A DNA stretch of 33,458 nucleotides from Gemmatimonadota bacterium (GTDB lineage: Bacteria > Gemmatimonadota > Gemmatimonadetes > Gemmatimonadales > Gemmatimonadaceae). The stretch lies in the NCBI GenBank assembly GCA_018969225.1, contig JAGWYS010000013.1, positions 1-33,458 of the forward strand, given 5' to 3'. Both the position numbers and the translations under genes were made by a program. Shown piece after piece: positions 21,958-30,811 of the stretch. Position 1 is the first letter of the stretch. Every line of letters begins with the position of its first letter. The notes under the pieces were generated by a model. The model had not been told where the DNA came from and did no database searches. It saw only the letters and a program-made list of their open reading frames with translations.

Positions 21958-22092
21958 TTAGAACCAGGGGCGCCAGCGCCACGCCAGCATGTGCGCCATC
22001 ACCGCGACGGCGACCCACGCAAGCGTGTAGGTCACCATGTAACCGTGGAAGCGGCGCGCCTCCTCCTCGGTCATTCCGCCCTTGTCCGACAT
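21958..22092 (-). CDS. pufB: Light-harvesting 1 beta polypeptide
   Basis: MSDKGGMTEEEARRFHGYMVTYTLAWVAVAVMAHMLAWRWRPWF*, typical beta with terminal W-RPWF; ATG at 22092. Confidence 0.95.
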   Translation of the reverse strand: MSDKGGMTEEEARRFHGYMVTYTLAWVAVAVMAHMLAWRWRPWF

Positions 22093-22186
22093 CGTGCCTC
22101 CGAAGTGCGTTGCTGCCACGCTCATCCCGCGTGGCCGGGATGCCGCCCCCCTGACCGGGGGAACGGCGGACCATTCTGGCTCCGGG

Positions 22187-22204
22187 TGTAACTTGGACCT
22201 GACA
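22187..22204. promoter_or_regulatory. PpsR/CrtJ-type box TGT-N12-ACA upstream of pufB
   Basis: TGTAACTTGGACCTGACA; minus-strand reading TGTCAGGTCCAAGTTACACC aligns with boxes at 28258 and 29631. Confidence 0.6.
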
Positions 22205-22298
22205 GTCTTACACGTCAAGAAGAAATGACAAAAAAGTTTTGTTCCCGCGTCACCCCCACACCCCTCCCTGTCCCTCCCCTTTCCGTTTCGTCCCTGCC

Positions 22299-23192
22299 AT
22301 GGCCGCTTCGTCCCTTTCCGCCCCCGACAACGACAGCCCCGTTGACTGGCCCCGACGCGAGCGCTCCCACCGCCTCCTCCGTCCGGGGATCGCGTGGGGG
22401 CTCACGCGGGAGGGGGAGGGACCCCTCCTCCTGCTCCTCCACGGCACCGGCGGCAGCAGCCACTCCTGGGCCCCCTGCATCCCCGCCCTCGCGCGGCACT
22501 GCACCGTCCTGACCCTCGATCTCCCGGGGCACGGCTTCACCCGCCTTCTCGCGCGTCCCGCCGGGACCCCTGACCCCCTCGCCCTGCGAGGGATGGCCGC
22601 CGCGGTGGCCGACGTGCTGCAGGCGCTGGATGCGCGTCCGACGGTCGTGGCGGGGCATTCGGCCGGGGTGCCCCTCCTCCTGCGCCTCATCCTCGACGGG
22701 GCCATCGCCCCCGAGCGCGTGGTGGGGATCTGCCCGGCGCTGGTGCCTCCCGAGCCGCTGCTGCAGGCCACGCTGGGCGCCCCGCTGGCGGCCCTCGCCA
22801 CGGCTGCGCCGGTGGCCCGCGCCGGCGCGTGGCTGGCGCGCACCACCGGCGTGGTCCCCGCGATGCTCGCCTCCACCGGCTCCCCCCTCACCCCGGCGCA
22901 GGCGGCGCGCTACGCGTGGCTGTGCACCGACCCGGCGCGCGTGCACGCCGCCCTCGCCATGATGGCGCGCTGGGATCTCCCCGGCGTGCTCCGCGACGCG
23001 CACGCCCTGCGCGTCCCCGTGACGCTGCTGGCGGGCGCGCGCGACCGCTGGGTGCCCCTGGCGGCGCTGCGCCGCGCCGTGGAGCGCTTCCTGCCGCAGG
23101 CCTCGCTCGCGGTGGCTCCGGGGGGACACCTCCTTCCCGAGGAGGATCCGGCGCGCGTGGTGGCGGCCATCCTGGGCGCGCCGCCCCCCTGA
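22299..23192 (+). CDS. bchO: Alpha/beta-hydrolase, BchO-like (putative Mg-chelatase-associated protein)
   Basis: LLLLLHGTGGSSHSWAPCIPALARHCTVLTLDLPGHGFTR...VAGHSAGVPLLLRLILDG; within PGC; 297 aa. Confidence 0.85.
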   Translation: MAASSLSAPDNDSPVDWPRRERSHRLLRPGIAWGLTREGEGPLLLLLHGTGGSSHSWAPCIPALARHCTVLTLDLPGHGFTRLLARPAGTPDPLALRGMAAAVADVLQALDARPTVVAGHSAGVPLLLRLILDGAIAPERVVGICPALVPPEPLLQATLGAPLAALATAAPVARAGAWLARTTGVVPAMLASTGSPLTPAQAARYAWLCTDPARVHAALAMMARWDLPGVLRDAHALRVPVTLLAGARDRWVPLAALRRAVERFLPQASLAVAPGGHLLPEEDPARVVAAILGAPPP

Positions 23193-23198
23193 CGCACG

Positions 23199-23229
23199 AC
23201 GGGCCCCGCGTCAGCGACGCGGGGCCCGT
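23199..23229. terminator. Bidirectional intrinsic-type hairpin between convergent bchO and bchZ
   Basis: ACGGGCCCCGCGTC-AGC-GACGCGGGGCCCGT: perfect 14-bp stem, 3-nt loop, between convergent stops. Confidence 0.75.
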
Positions 23230-23253
23230 GAGCCCGTCGGCGGCCCGCGTCGC

Positions 23254-24708
23254 CTACGCGGTGGCCGCCGCCAGCCCCCGCCGCGACGCCAGCACGTGGT
23301 CGCGCGTGACCAACGTGTCCCCCAGGTCGCGCGCGTCGCGCTCGGCCAGGTCGCGCAGCCGCTTCGCCGCGCTGATGCGGATCAGCACCGGGAGCGCCTC
23401 CACCAGCTCGTCCATCGTGGCCTTCGCCTCGTCGTCCCACGGCAGCTCCTGGTGCAGCCGCGCCGGCGTGGCGTCGATGCGGTCCAGCTCCGTCCCCAGC
23501 GGCAGGATGTGGAACAGCGCGTCGAAAAGCTGGTTGCACACCTCCTGCACCAGGTACGACGCGCCGCTGTACCCCATGAACGGCGTGCCGGTGTGCCGGC
23601 GCACGATCGCCCCGGGGAACGACGCCGGCACGTACATCGTCCGCGCCCCCAGCTCCGCCAGGTACATCCGCTCGTTGTAGCTCCCGAACAGGATCAGCGG
23701 CGGGCGCTCCTTGATCGCCGCGCGCACCGCTTCGTTGTCGGGCTTGACCCCCGCCTTGCGCGCGAACGAGAAGGTGCAGGGGAGCCCCATCTCGTCCTCG
23801 AGGAAGTGCCGCACCCCGCGCGCATACGTCTCCGTGGCCACGATGCCGAAGCTGGCCGTGCCGAAGAAGTCCTGCGTGACCGACCGCCACAGGTCCCACA
23901 GCGGCTTGAGCGTGGTGTGCCGCTCCCGCTCGATGAACGGTTCGGGGTCCACCCCCAGGATCCCCCCCAGCGTCCGCAGGAACGCCGTGGTGCTGTGCAG
24001 CCCGATGGGCGCCTGCAGGTACGGCACCTCGAGGTCCTCGCACAGCATGCGCCCGAACTCGCGGTACAGGCACACGTTCGCGTCGGCGTCCACCAGCCGC
24101 GGCACGTCCTGCAGGTGGCTCCCCAGCGGGAACACGAGGTTGACCTCCGCGCCGATCCCCTCGACCAGGCGGCGCATCTCGGCCAGGTCGCTCGCGGTGT
24201 TGAAGGTGCCGTAGATGGGGCCGATGAGGTTGACGCGCGGCTTCTCGCCGGCGGCGCGCTCGCGCCGCTTGGGGCGCACGCCGCGCTTGAGCCCGTACTC
24301 GGTCCACAGCCAGTACATCGCCCGGTTGGCCGCCTGCCACTGGTCCTCGTCGATGGTGCGCGGCAGGAAGCGCTGGATGTTGGTCCCCTCCGGCGTGACG
24401 CCGCCGCCGATCATCTCGGCGATGCTTCCGGTCACCACCACGGCCGGGAGCTCGCGGTCCAGCGTGGCGTGGGCGCGCTTCATCGCCCCCTCGGTGCCGT
24501 GCTGCCCCAGCTCCTCCTCCCCCAGCCCGGTCACCACGATGGGGAGCTCGTGGGGCGGGAGGGCGTCGGTGTAGTGCAGCACCGATGTCACCGGCAGGTT
24601 CTCGCACCCCACCGGGCCGTCGATGACCACCTGCAGCCCCTTGATGGCGGTGAAGACGTACACGGCGCCCCAGTAGCCGCCCGCGCGGTCGTGGTCGAGG
24701 ACGAGCAT
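23254..24708 (-). CDS. bchZ: Chlorophyllide a reductase subunit Z
   Basis: [68 protein letters not shown]...; TGATG overlap with bchY. Confidence 0.97.
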   Translation of the reverse strand: MLVLDHDRAGGYWGAVYVFTAIKGLQVVIDGPVGCENLPVTSVLHYTDALPPHELPIVVTGLGEEELGQHGTEGAMKRAHATLDRELPAVVVTGSIAEMIGGGVTPEGTNIQRFLPRTIDEDQWQAANRAMYWLWTEYGLKRGVRPKRRERAAGEKPRVNLIGPIYGTFNTASDLAEMRRLVEGIGAEVNLVFPLGSHLQDVPRLVDADANVCLYREFGRMLCEDLEVPYLQAPIGLHSTTAFLRTLGGILGVDPEPFIERERHTTLKPLWDLWRSVTQDFFGTASFGIVATETYARGVRHFLEDEMGLPCTFSFARKAGVKPDNEAVRAAIKERPPLILFGSYNERMYLAELGARTMYVPASFPGAIVRRHTGTPFMGYSGASYLVQEVCNQLFDALFHILPLGTELDRIDATPARLHQELPWDDEAKATMDELVEALPVLIRISAAKRLRDLAERDARDLGDTLVTRDHVLASRRGLAAATA

Positions 24709-26273
24709 CAGGCCATCTCCTCCGCCTTGCGCTGGCGGGCCAGCTTGGCGAGGTGCCGCTGGTAGTGTTCCCGGAACTCGGGGCGGTCCTGGGGCACCTC
24801 CTCCCACACGCCGGCGCGATACCCCTGGCCGGTGTCGCCGAAGAAGGCGCGCATGGCGTCGAAGCGCCCCTTGTTGCCGATGGCCGTGGTGATGACCTGC
24901 GCCAGGGAGCCGGCGCCGGCGGGGCCCATCAGCGGCCGCGCCGAGATGAGGTTGGTGAAGTAGAGCCCGGGGATGGTGCGCTCCTTGGCGGCCTGCACCA
25001 CCGGCGTGGTGCCGATGGCGAGGTCGGGCTGGAACTCGGCCATGGCGGCCAGGTCCTGCTCGAGCGACGCGCGGAACTGCACGTGCACCCCGCGCGCCGC
25101 CAGCCACGCGCGGTCGGTCTCGGCCACGGCGGTGCGCGGGCAGGCGGTCCCCACATAGCGCACGTCGGCACCGCTCTCCACCAGCAGCCGGGCCACCAGC
25201 AGCTCGGACCCCTCGTAGCCGGACATGGTGATGCGCCCCCGCACCGGACGCGCCGCGAGGGCGCCGCGGATGGCGGGGAGGAGCTTCTGCTGCGCCGCCC
25301 CCACGCGCGCCGCGGGGACCCCGGCGGCGGCGCCGATCGCCTCGAGCCACGCGGCCGTGCCCTCGTACCCCACCGGGGCGGAGCCCACGACGGGGCGCCC
25401 CGCCGCGGCGAACTCGCGGAAGCTGGCCACGTAGAACGGGTGGATCCCGGCGATCACCACGCCGTCGAGCGCGGCATACAGCTCGCGCCACTCGCGGGTG
25501 GGCACCACCGGCCCCGCGGCCAGCCCCAGCGGCTCCAGCATCATGCCGATCCCCACCGGGTCGGCGGGGAACATCTCCCCCACCAGCGTCACCGTGGGGC
25601 GCTCGCTCCGCCCCCCGCGCGGCGCCTGCACCGGGCCCTGCTCGGCCTCCAGGCGCGCGTAGCGGAGCATGGCCCCCGCCAGCACGTCCTTCGCCTCGGC
25701 GTGCGTGGGGACCCCGAACCCCGGCACGTCGATCCCGATGATGCGCACGCCGTTGATCTCCTTGGGGAGGATCTGCAGCGGCACCCCGGACGCGGTGGGG
25801 ACGCAGAGGTTGGTCACCACGATGGTGTCGTAGCGGGCCGGGTCGGCCAGCTTGAAGACGGCGTCGCGGATGTCCTCGAACAGCTGCCCGGTGACCAGCG
25901 TCTCCGAGTTGAAGGGGACGTAGCCCACGGTGCGGCGCGCGCCGTAGAAGTGCGACGTGAAGGTGAGCCCGTACACGCAGCACGCCGAGCCGCTGAGCAC
26001 CGTGGCGGTGCGCCGCATGCGCAGCCCCACGCGCAGCGACCCGAACGCGGGGCACATGCTCTGCGGCTGGTCGTGCGGCCCTTTCGGGTAGTCGGCGGCG
26101 TACTGGTCGAGCACCCCGGCCTTGCCGGCGGCGCGCGCGGCGGCCTCCAGCTGGTCGCGCCCGGCGTGGCACCCCAGCCCGTCGGCGGCGGTGGCGGCGA
26201 GGTTGACGGGGGTCCCGTCCACCACCGGCAGCGGCGCGCGGGCCGGCGCGGGGGCGTCTGGCGTGGTCCCCAT
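24708..26273 (-). CDS. bchY: Chlorophyllide a reductase subunit Y
   Basis: [69 protein letters not shown]; 521 aa. Confidence 0.97.
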   Translation of the reverse strand: MGTTPDAPAPARAPLPVVDGTPVNLAATAADGLGCHAGRDQLEAAARAAGKAGVLDQYAADYPKGPHDQPQSMCPAFGSLRVGLRMRRTATVLSGSACCVYGLTFTSHFYGARRTVGYVPFNSETLVTGQLFEDIRDAVFKLADPARYDTIVVTNLCVPTASGVPLQILPKEINGVRIIGIDVPGFGVPTHAEAKDVLAGAMLRYARLEAEQGPVQAPRGGRSERPTVTLVGEMFPADPVGIGMMLEPLGLAAGPVVPTREWRELYAALDGVVIAGIHPFYVASFREFAAAGRPVVGSAPVGYEGTAAWLEAIGAAAGVPAARVGAAQQKLLPAIRGALAARPVRGRITMSGYEGSELLVARLLVESGADVRYVGTACPRTAVAETDRAWLAARGVHVQFRASLEQDLAAMAEFQPDLAIGTTPVVQAAKERTIPGLYFTNLISARPLMGPAGAGSLAQVITTAIGNKGRFDAMRAFFGDTGQGYRAGVWEEVPQDRPEFREHYQRHLAKLARQRKAEEMA

Positions 26274-26283
26274 GGCCCCTCCC

Positions 26284-27303
26284 TCAGACCGCGTCGTAGA
26301 CGACTTCCAGCGTGGGGCGCACCACCTCCTCGCGCCCGCACATGTCGAACATCGTGGCCGGCTCCAGCACCACGTCGCGCCCGGTGGCCTTGCTGGCGAA
26401 GAGCCCCAGCAGCCCGTCCTGCGTGAGCGGGCGGGGGCGCACCGGCGGCGCGTCGGCCACGTTGGTGGCCAGCTCGCCGAAGAGGCTCCCCCATTGGCCG
26501 CCGGGGAAGCCGATGATCTCGTAGTTGGCGCTCTTGCGGCGGATGTCCTCGTGCGCCGGCACGCGGGCCAGGATGGGGATCCCGGCGGTCTCCGCGAAGT
26601 GCGCCGCCTCGCCGGTGCCGTCGTCCTTGTTGATGACCATCCCGGCCACCCCCACGTTGCCGCCCAGCTTGCGGAAGTACTCCACCGCGCTGCAGACGTT
26701 GTTGGCCACGTACAGCGACTGGAGGTCGTTGGAGCCCACGACGATGACCTTCTGGCACATGTCGCGGGCGATGGGGAGGCCGAAGCCGCCGCACACGACG
26801 TCGCCGAGGAAGTCGAGGAGGACGTAGTCGAAGCCCCAGTCGTGGAAGCCGAGCTTCTCGAGGATCTCGAAGCCGTGGATGATGCCGCGGCCGCCGCAGC
26901 CGCGCCCGACCTCGGGGCCGCCGAGCTCCATGGCGAAGACGCCGTCGCGCTTGAAGCAGACGTCGCCGATGGCGACCGCCTCGCCGGCGAGCTTCTTCTT
27001 CGCGCTCACCTCGATGATGGTGGGGCAGGCGCGCCCGCCGAAGAGCAGGGAGGTGGTGTCGCTCTTGGGATCGCACCCGATGAGCAGCACCTTCTTCCCC
27101 TGCTGCGCCATCATGTACGACAGGTTGGCCAGCGTGAAGCTCTTGCCGATCCCCCCCTTGCCGTAGATGGCGATGATCTGCGTCTCGCGGGTGACGGGGC
27201 CGGTGTGGACCTCGTCCGGGGCCGCGGCGGCCTCGTCGCGGACGGCGCGGTGCAGCTGGTGGAGCGCCCCGCCGGCGGCGGGGCTGGCAACGGGCTCGCT
27301 CAT
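26284..27303 (-). CDS. bchX: Chlorophyllide a reductase iron protein subunit X
   Basis: [63 protein letters not shown]; start at 27303. Confidence 0.97.
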   Translation of the reverse strand: MSEPVASPAAGGALHQLHRAVRDEAAAAPDEVHTGPVTRETQIIAIYGKGGIGKSFTLANLSYMMAQQGKKVLLIGCDPKSDTTSLLFGGRACPTIIEVSAKKKLAGEAVAIGDVCFKRDGVFAMELGGPEVGRGCGGRGIIHGFEILEKLGFHDWGFDYVLLDFLGDVVCGGFGLPIARDMCQKVIVVGSNDLQSLYVANNVCSAVEYFRKLGGNVGVAGMVINKDDGTGEAAHFAETAGIPILARVPAHEDIRRKSANYEIIGFPGGQWGSLFGELATNVADAPPVRPRPLTQDGLLGLFASKATGRDVVLEPATMFDMCGREEVVRPTLEVVYDAV

Positions 27304-28253
27304 GCGGCCGATCTCCAGTCGAGGATCATCTTGACGCACTGCGGGTCGCCGAAGGCGGTCGCATAGGCGTCGGGGGCACGCGCCGCGGGCGCGCGGTGCG
27401 TGATGAGGCCGTCCAGGGGCAGGCGGCCGTCGTTGGCCAGGCGGGCCACCGCCGCCAGGTCGGCGGGGTGCCACTGCGCGGCGACGCGCAGGCGCGCCTC
27501 GCGCAGGAACGCCGGGGGAAAGTCGAAGCGCACGGGGTGCGCGTAGAAGCCGCCCAGCACCACTTCCCCGCCGGGGGCGAGGCGGGGGATGAGCGCGTCG
27601 AGGATGCCGTCGGCGCCGCTGACGTCGCAGATGGTGCGGTAGCCGCGCGTGGCGTCGGCGTCGGGGTGCACCACCGCATAGCCGTCGGCGCCCCCCTGAC
27701 GCACGGGGTTGACCTCCCACACCACGGGCGGGGCGCCGCCGTAGAGCAGCACGAGGCGGGCCAACAGCCGCCCCAGCGCCCCGTGTCCCACGATGAGGCC
27801 GGGAAGCCGCTCGGGGTGCGCGGCGGGCGCATCGCCCAGCATGTGGTGGGCGGTGGCGGCGAGCGCCAGCAGCGTCCCCCGCTCCCCCACGGCGGCGTCC
27901 AACGGGATGACCTTCGCGCCGGGCGCCACCACCTGCGCCGCCTGGCCGCCAAACAGCCCGCGCGCGCCGGCAAAGCCGCGCGACCCCGGGACGTACACCA
28001 GGTCGCCCACCGCACGCCCGGAGGAGGCGCCCGCCTCCACCACCTCGCCCACGCCCTCGTAGCCGGGGACGAGGGGATATCCGAGTCCGGGGAAGGGGGG
28101 CATGTGTCCGGTGTAGAGCAGCTTTTCCGTGCCGGTGCTGATCCCCGACCAGCGCATGGCCACGCGCACGTCGTCCGGTGTCATGGACACCAGATCCAGC
28201 AACCGGAGCGAGAGGCGTCCAGGCTCCTCGAAGACGACGGCGAGGGTCTCCAC
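27300..28253 (-). CDS. bchC: Bacteriochlorophyllide a dehydrogenase (2-desacetyl-2-hydroxyethyl)
   Basis: VETLAVVFEEPGRLSLRLLDL...STGTEKLLYTGHMPPFPGLGYPLVPGYEGVGEVVEAG; GTG at 28253 preferred to the longer ORF start because the upstream segment contains the regulatory box. Confidence 0.93.
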   Translation of the reverse strand: METLAVVFEEPGRLSLRLLDLVSMTPDDVRVAMRWSGISTGTEKLLYTGHMPPFPGLGYPLVPGYEGVGEVVEAGASSGRAVGDLVYVPGSRGFAGARGLFGGQAAQVVAPGAKVIPLDAAVGERGTLLALAATAHHMLGDAPAAHPERLPGLIVGHGALGRLLARLVLLYGGAPPVVWEVNPVRQGGADGYAVVHPDADATRGYRTICDVSGADGILDALIPRLAPGGEVVLGGFYAHPVRFDFPPAFLREARLRVAAQWHPADLAAVARLANDGRLPLDGLITHRAPAARAPDAYATAFGDPQCVKMILDWRSAA

Positions 28254-28257
28254 GAGG

Positions 28258-28275
28258 TGTAACGTGCAGTTGACA
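28258..28275. promoter_or_regulatory. PpsR/CrtJ-type box TGT-N12-ACA upstream of bchC
   Basis: TGTAACGTGCAGTTGACA; minus-strand reading TGTCAACTGCACGTTACACC aligns with the pufB box at identical distance from a TTGACR hexamer. Confidence 0.6.
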
Positions 28276-28281
28276 CCAGAA

Positions 28282-28299
28282 CCTGTCAATAATGACAGG
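28282..28299. promoter_or_regulatory. Perfect inverted repeat upstream of bchC
   Basis: CCTGTCA-ATAA-TGACAGG, 7-bp arms, 4-nt spacer; contains a minus-strand TTGACA. Confidence 0.5.
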
Positions 28300-28329
28300 C
28301 GATCCGTTCGGGATTGCCGAGGCCGGCGG

Positions 28330-29601
28330 TCAGGCCTCGGCGACGATGAGCCCGGTGTGGATGGGGAAGCGCGTGGCGCGTTCGTGGCTGCGGCGGAAGC
28401 CGGCGGCCTGGAGCATGGCGTGCAGCTCCTCGGGGCGACGCGCCCGCCCCTTGCCCATGGCCATGAGGTAGAAGCCGAAGTAGGCGTCCCCCACCGTTTC
28501 CGCCCCGCGGGCGCCGGCCATGGCCTCCGCCACCAGCAGCACGCCCCCCGGCGGGAGCGCGTCGTGGACGCGGCGCAGCAGCTGCATCACCGCCGCGTCG
28601 TCGTGATCGAGCAGGACGCGCACCAGCGAGATGACGTCGGCGCCGGAGGGCAGGGGGTCGGCGTGGAAGTTCCCCCCGGCGCACTGGATCCGGTCGCCCA
28701 GCCCGGCCTCCTCCAGCCGCCCCCGCGCGCGCGCCGCCACCGCCGGCAGGTCGAACAGGTGCAGGTGCAGGTGGGGGTGCCGTCGGCCGGCCAGCGTGAG
28801 GAAGGCGCCCTCACCCCCGCCCACATCCAGCAGCACCTGGTGCCGGGACAGGTCGTAGGCGTCGAGGACATCGTGGGCCACCGGCGGCAGGGTGTCGCGC
28901 ATGATCTCGGAGTACGCCGCCACCCGGCTGTCGTCGATGGCCTGCGGGCGCGGCGCGTCGGCGTAGGACCAGTAGCGCGAGAGCTCCGTGCGGAAGTCCG
29001 CGCCTTGGCGGAGGAGCCCCACCGGGTCGGCCAGGTCCTGGTAGGCCAGGCGGTGGTGCCGGATGAGCGCCAGCACCCCGGTGTTCCCCACGAGCGGGGC
29101 TCCCAGCGGCCCCACAGCCACCCGCCCATGCCGGCGCCGCGCGAGCAGGCGCAGCGACACCGCCGCGTTGAGCAGGCGGTCCAGGCTGCCCGGGGTGAGC
29201 CCGGTGTGGGCCGCGAGCTCCGCGCGGGTGCGCGCGCCGCCCGCCAGGAAGGCAAAGAGGTCGAGTTCCACGCACGCCAGCAGCGTCTGCGTGTAGACGA
29301 ACCCCGAGACCACGTCGAACAGCGCGCGCGAGCGGTACCGCGTGATGGGGCGCGTCAGCGGGAAGCGGGCGCTCCAGCGCTGGAAGGCATCGCTGGCCAC
29401 CAGCGTGTTCCACCGGTCGCGCATCCGCTCCCACCAGGGGGGCGGCGGGAGGACCCCGGGGGGCGTCGCCGCCAGCTCCGCCACGACGGCGAGTGAGGGG
29501 ACGGGCGGGGTGACCACGCGAACGCCCCCGGAGGTGCGACGGCTGCGGCGGTCGGGCCAGGGCGCGCCCTGGGCGCCGGCGGCAGGTTCAATGGGGGGCA
29601 C
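28330..29601 (-). CDS. crtF: CrtF-like carotenoid (demethylspheroidene/hydroxyneurosporene) O-methyltransferase
   Basis: PWWERMRDRWNTLVASDAFQRWSARFPLTRPITRYRSRALFDVVSGFVYTQTLLACVELDLFAFL...LLDVGGGEGAFL; immediately upstream of bchC as in proteobacterial crtF-bchCXYZ. GTG start, exact start uncertain. Confidence 0.87.
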   Translation of the reverse strand: MPPIEPAAGAQGAPWPDRRSRRTSGGVRVVTPPVPSLAVVAELAATPPGVLPPPPWWERMRDRWNTLVASDAFQRWSARFPLTRPITRYRSRALFDVVSGFVYTQTLLACVELDLFAFLAGGARTRAELAAHTGLTPGSLDRLLNAAVSLRLLARRRHGRVAVGPLGAPLVGNTGVLALIRHHRLAYQDLADPVGLLRQGADFRTELSRYWSYADAPRPQAIDDSRVAAYSEIMRDTLPPVAHDVLDAYDLSRHQVLLDVGGGEGAFLTLAGRRHPHLHLHLFDLPAVAARARGRLEEAGLGDRIQCAGGNFHADPLPSGADVISLVRVLLDHDDAAVMQLLRRVHDALPPGGVLLVAEAMAGARGAETVGDAYFGFYLMAMGKGRARRPEELHAMLQAAGFRRSHERATRFPIHTGLIVAEA

Positions 29602-29630
29602 ATGGCGACGTTACCGTCGCCGGAACAAGG

Positions 29631-29648
29631 TGTCAAGAATACTGGACA
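29631..29648. promoter_or_regulatory. PpsR/CrtJ-type box TGT-N12-ACA between divergent crtF and bchI
   Basis: TGTCAAGAATACTGGACA; minus-strand reading TGTCCAGTATTCTTGACACC aligns with the other two boxes. Confidence 0.5.
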
Positions 29649-29665
29649 GCTCGCCTGTTCCACTC

Positions 29666-29694
29666 TTGCGACGCTTGCGCCCGCGCCCTAATGT
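29666..29694 (+). promoter_or_regulatory. Candidate sigma70-type promoter for bchI
   Basis: TTGCGA-N17-TAATGT about 75 nt upstream of the bchI start. Confidence 0.35.
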
Positions 29695-29767
29695 GGCAAG
29701 CAGGTGCCTCCTGCGTTCACCGGTCCGGACCACGTTGTCCCCGGCCGATCCATCTTCCTCCATCGGC

Positions 29768-30811
29768 ATGCGACCGACCTACCCCTTCAGCGCCATCGTC
29801 GGGCAGGACGAGATGAAGCTGGCGCTCCTGCTCGTGGCGATCGACCCGTCCATCGGCGGCGTGATGGTGTTCGGCGACCGCGGCACCGGCAAGTCCACCG
29901 CGGTGCGCGCCCTGGCCGGGCTGCTGCCGGTGATGAAGGCCGTCGCCGGCTGTCGCTACGGCTGTGATCCCAAGGCCAATGGCTCACGGTGCAGCGAGTG
30001 CCTGGCGCGCGCCGGCCACGGCGAGGCGTTGCGCACGGTGCAGGTGCCGGTGCCGGTGGTGGACCTCCCGCTGGGGGCCACCGAGGACCGGGTGGTGGGC
30101 GCCCTCGACCTCGAGAAGGCGCTCGCCACCGGGGAGAAGGCGTACGAGCCGGGGCTGCTGGCCCGCGCGCACCGCGGCTTCCTGTACGTGGACGAGGTCA
30201 ATCTCCTGGAGGACCACCTGGTGGACCTCCTGCTCGACGCCGCGGCCACGGGGGAGAACGTGGTGGAGCGCGAGGGGGTGAGCGTCCGGCACCCCGCGCG
30301 CTTCGTGCTGGTGGGGAGCGGCAATCCCGAGGAAGGGGAGCTGCGCCCGCAGCTGCTGGACCGCTTCGGGCTGGCGGTGGATGTGCGGACCCCGCAGGCC
30401 ATCGCCACGCGCATCGAAGTCATCCGCCGGCGCGACGCCTTCGACCGCGATCCCGAGGCGTTCCTGGCGCACTGGCAGCGGGCCGATGCCAAGGCGCGTC
30501 GCTCGCTGGAGCGCGCCCGGGGGCGCCTGGAGGCGCTGGAGGTGGGCGACGAGGTCCTCGAGCGGGCGGCCGAGCTGTGCGCGCAGTTGGGGACCGACGG
30601 GCTGCGCGGCGAACTGACGCTGCTCCGCGCGTCGCGCGCGCTGGCCGCCTACGAGGGGGCGGACACTGTCACCCTCGACCACCTCCGGCGGGTGGCCCCG
30701 ATGGCGCTCCGGCATCGCCTGCGCCGCAATGTGCTCGACGAGGCCGGGTCCGGGACCCGGGTGGAGCGGGCCATGGCGGAGCTGTGGGGTGATGCCGTCG
30801 CCGTCGCCTGA
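29768..30811 (+). CDS. bchI: Magnesium chelatase ATPase subunit I
   Basis: [57 protein letters not shown]+ Walker motifs. Confidence 0.97.
   Translation: MRPTYPFSAIVGQDEMKLALLLVAIDPSIGGVMVFGDRGTGKSTAVRALAGLLPVMKAVAGCRYGCDPKANGSRCSECLARAGHGEALRTVQVPVPVVDLPLGATEDRVVGALDLEKALATGEKAYEPGLLARAHRGFLYVDEVNLLEDHLVDLLLDAAATGENVVEREGVSVRHPARFVLVGSGNPEEGELRPQLLDRFGLAVDVRTPQAIATRIEVIRRRDAFDRDPEAFLAHWQRADAKARRSLERARGRLEALEVGDEVLERAAELCAQLGTDGLRGELTLLRASRALAAYEGADTVTLDHLRRVAPMALRHRLRRNVLDEAGSGTRVERAMAELWGDAVAVA

Noticed and set aside
27396-28262. 288-aa plus-strand ORF opposite bchC
   Set aside because: Shadow frame; bchC on minus strand is unambiguous.
28253-28289. Longer bchC N-terminus (MTGSGVNCTLHL...)
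   Set aside because: Would place the PpsR-like box inside coding sequence; the GTG at 28253 gives the expected VETLAVVFEEPGRL start.
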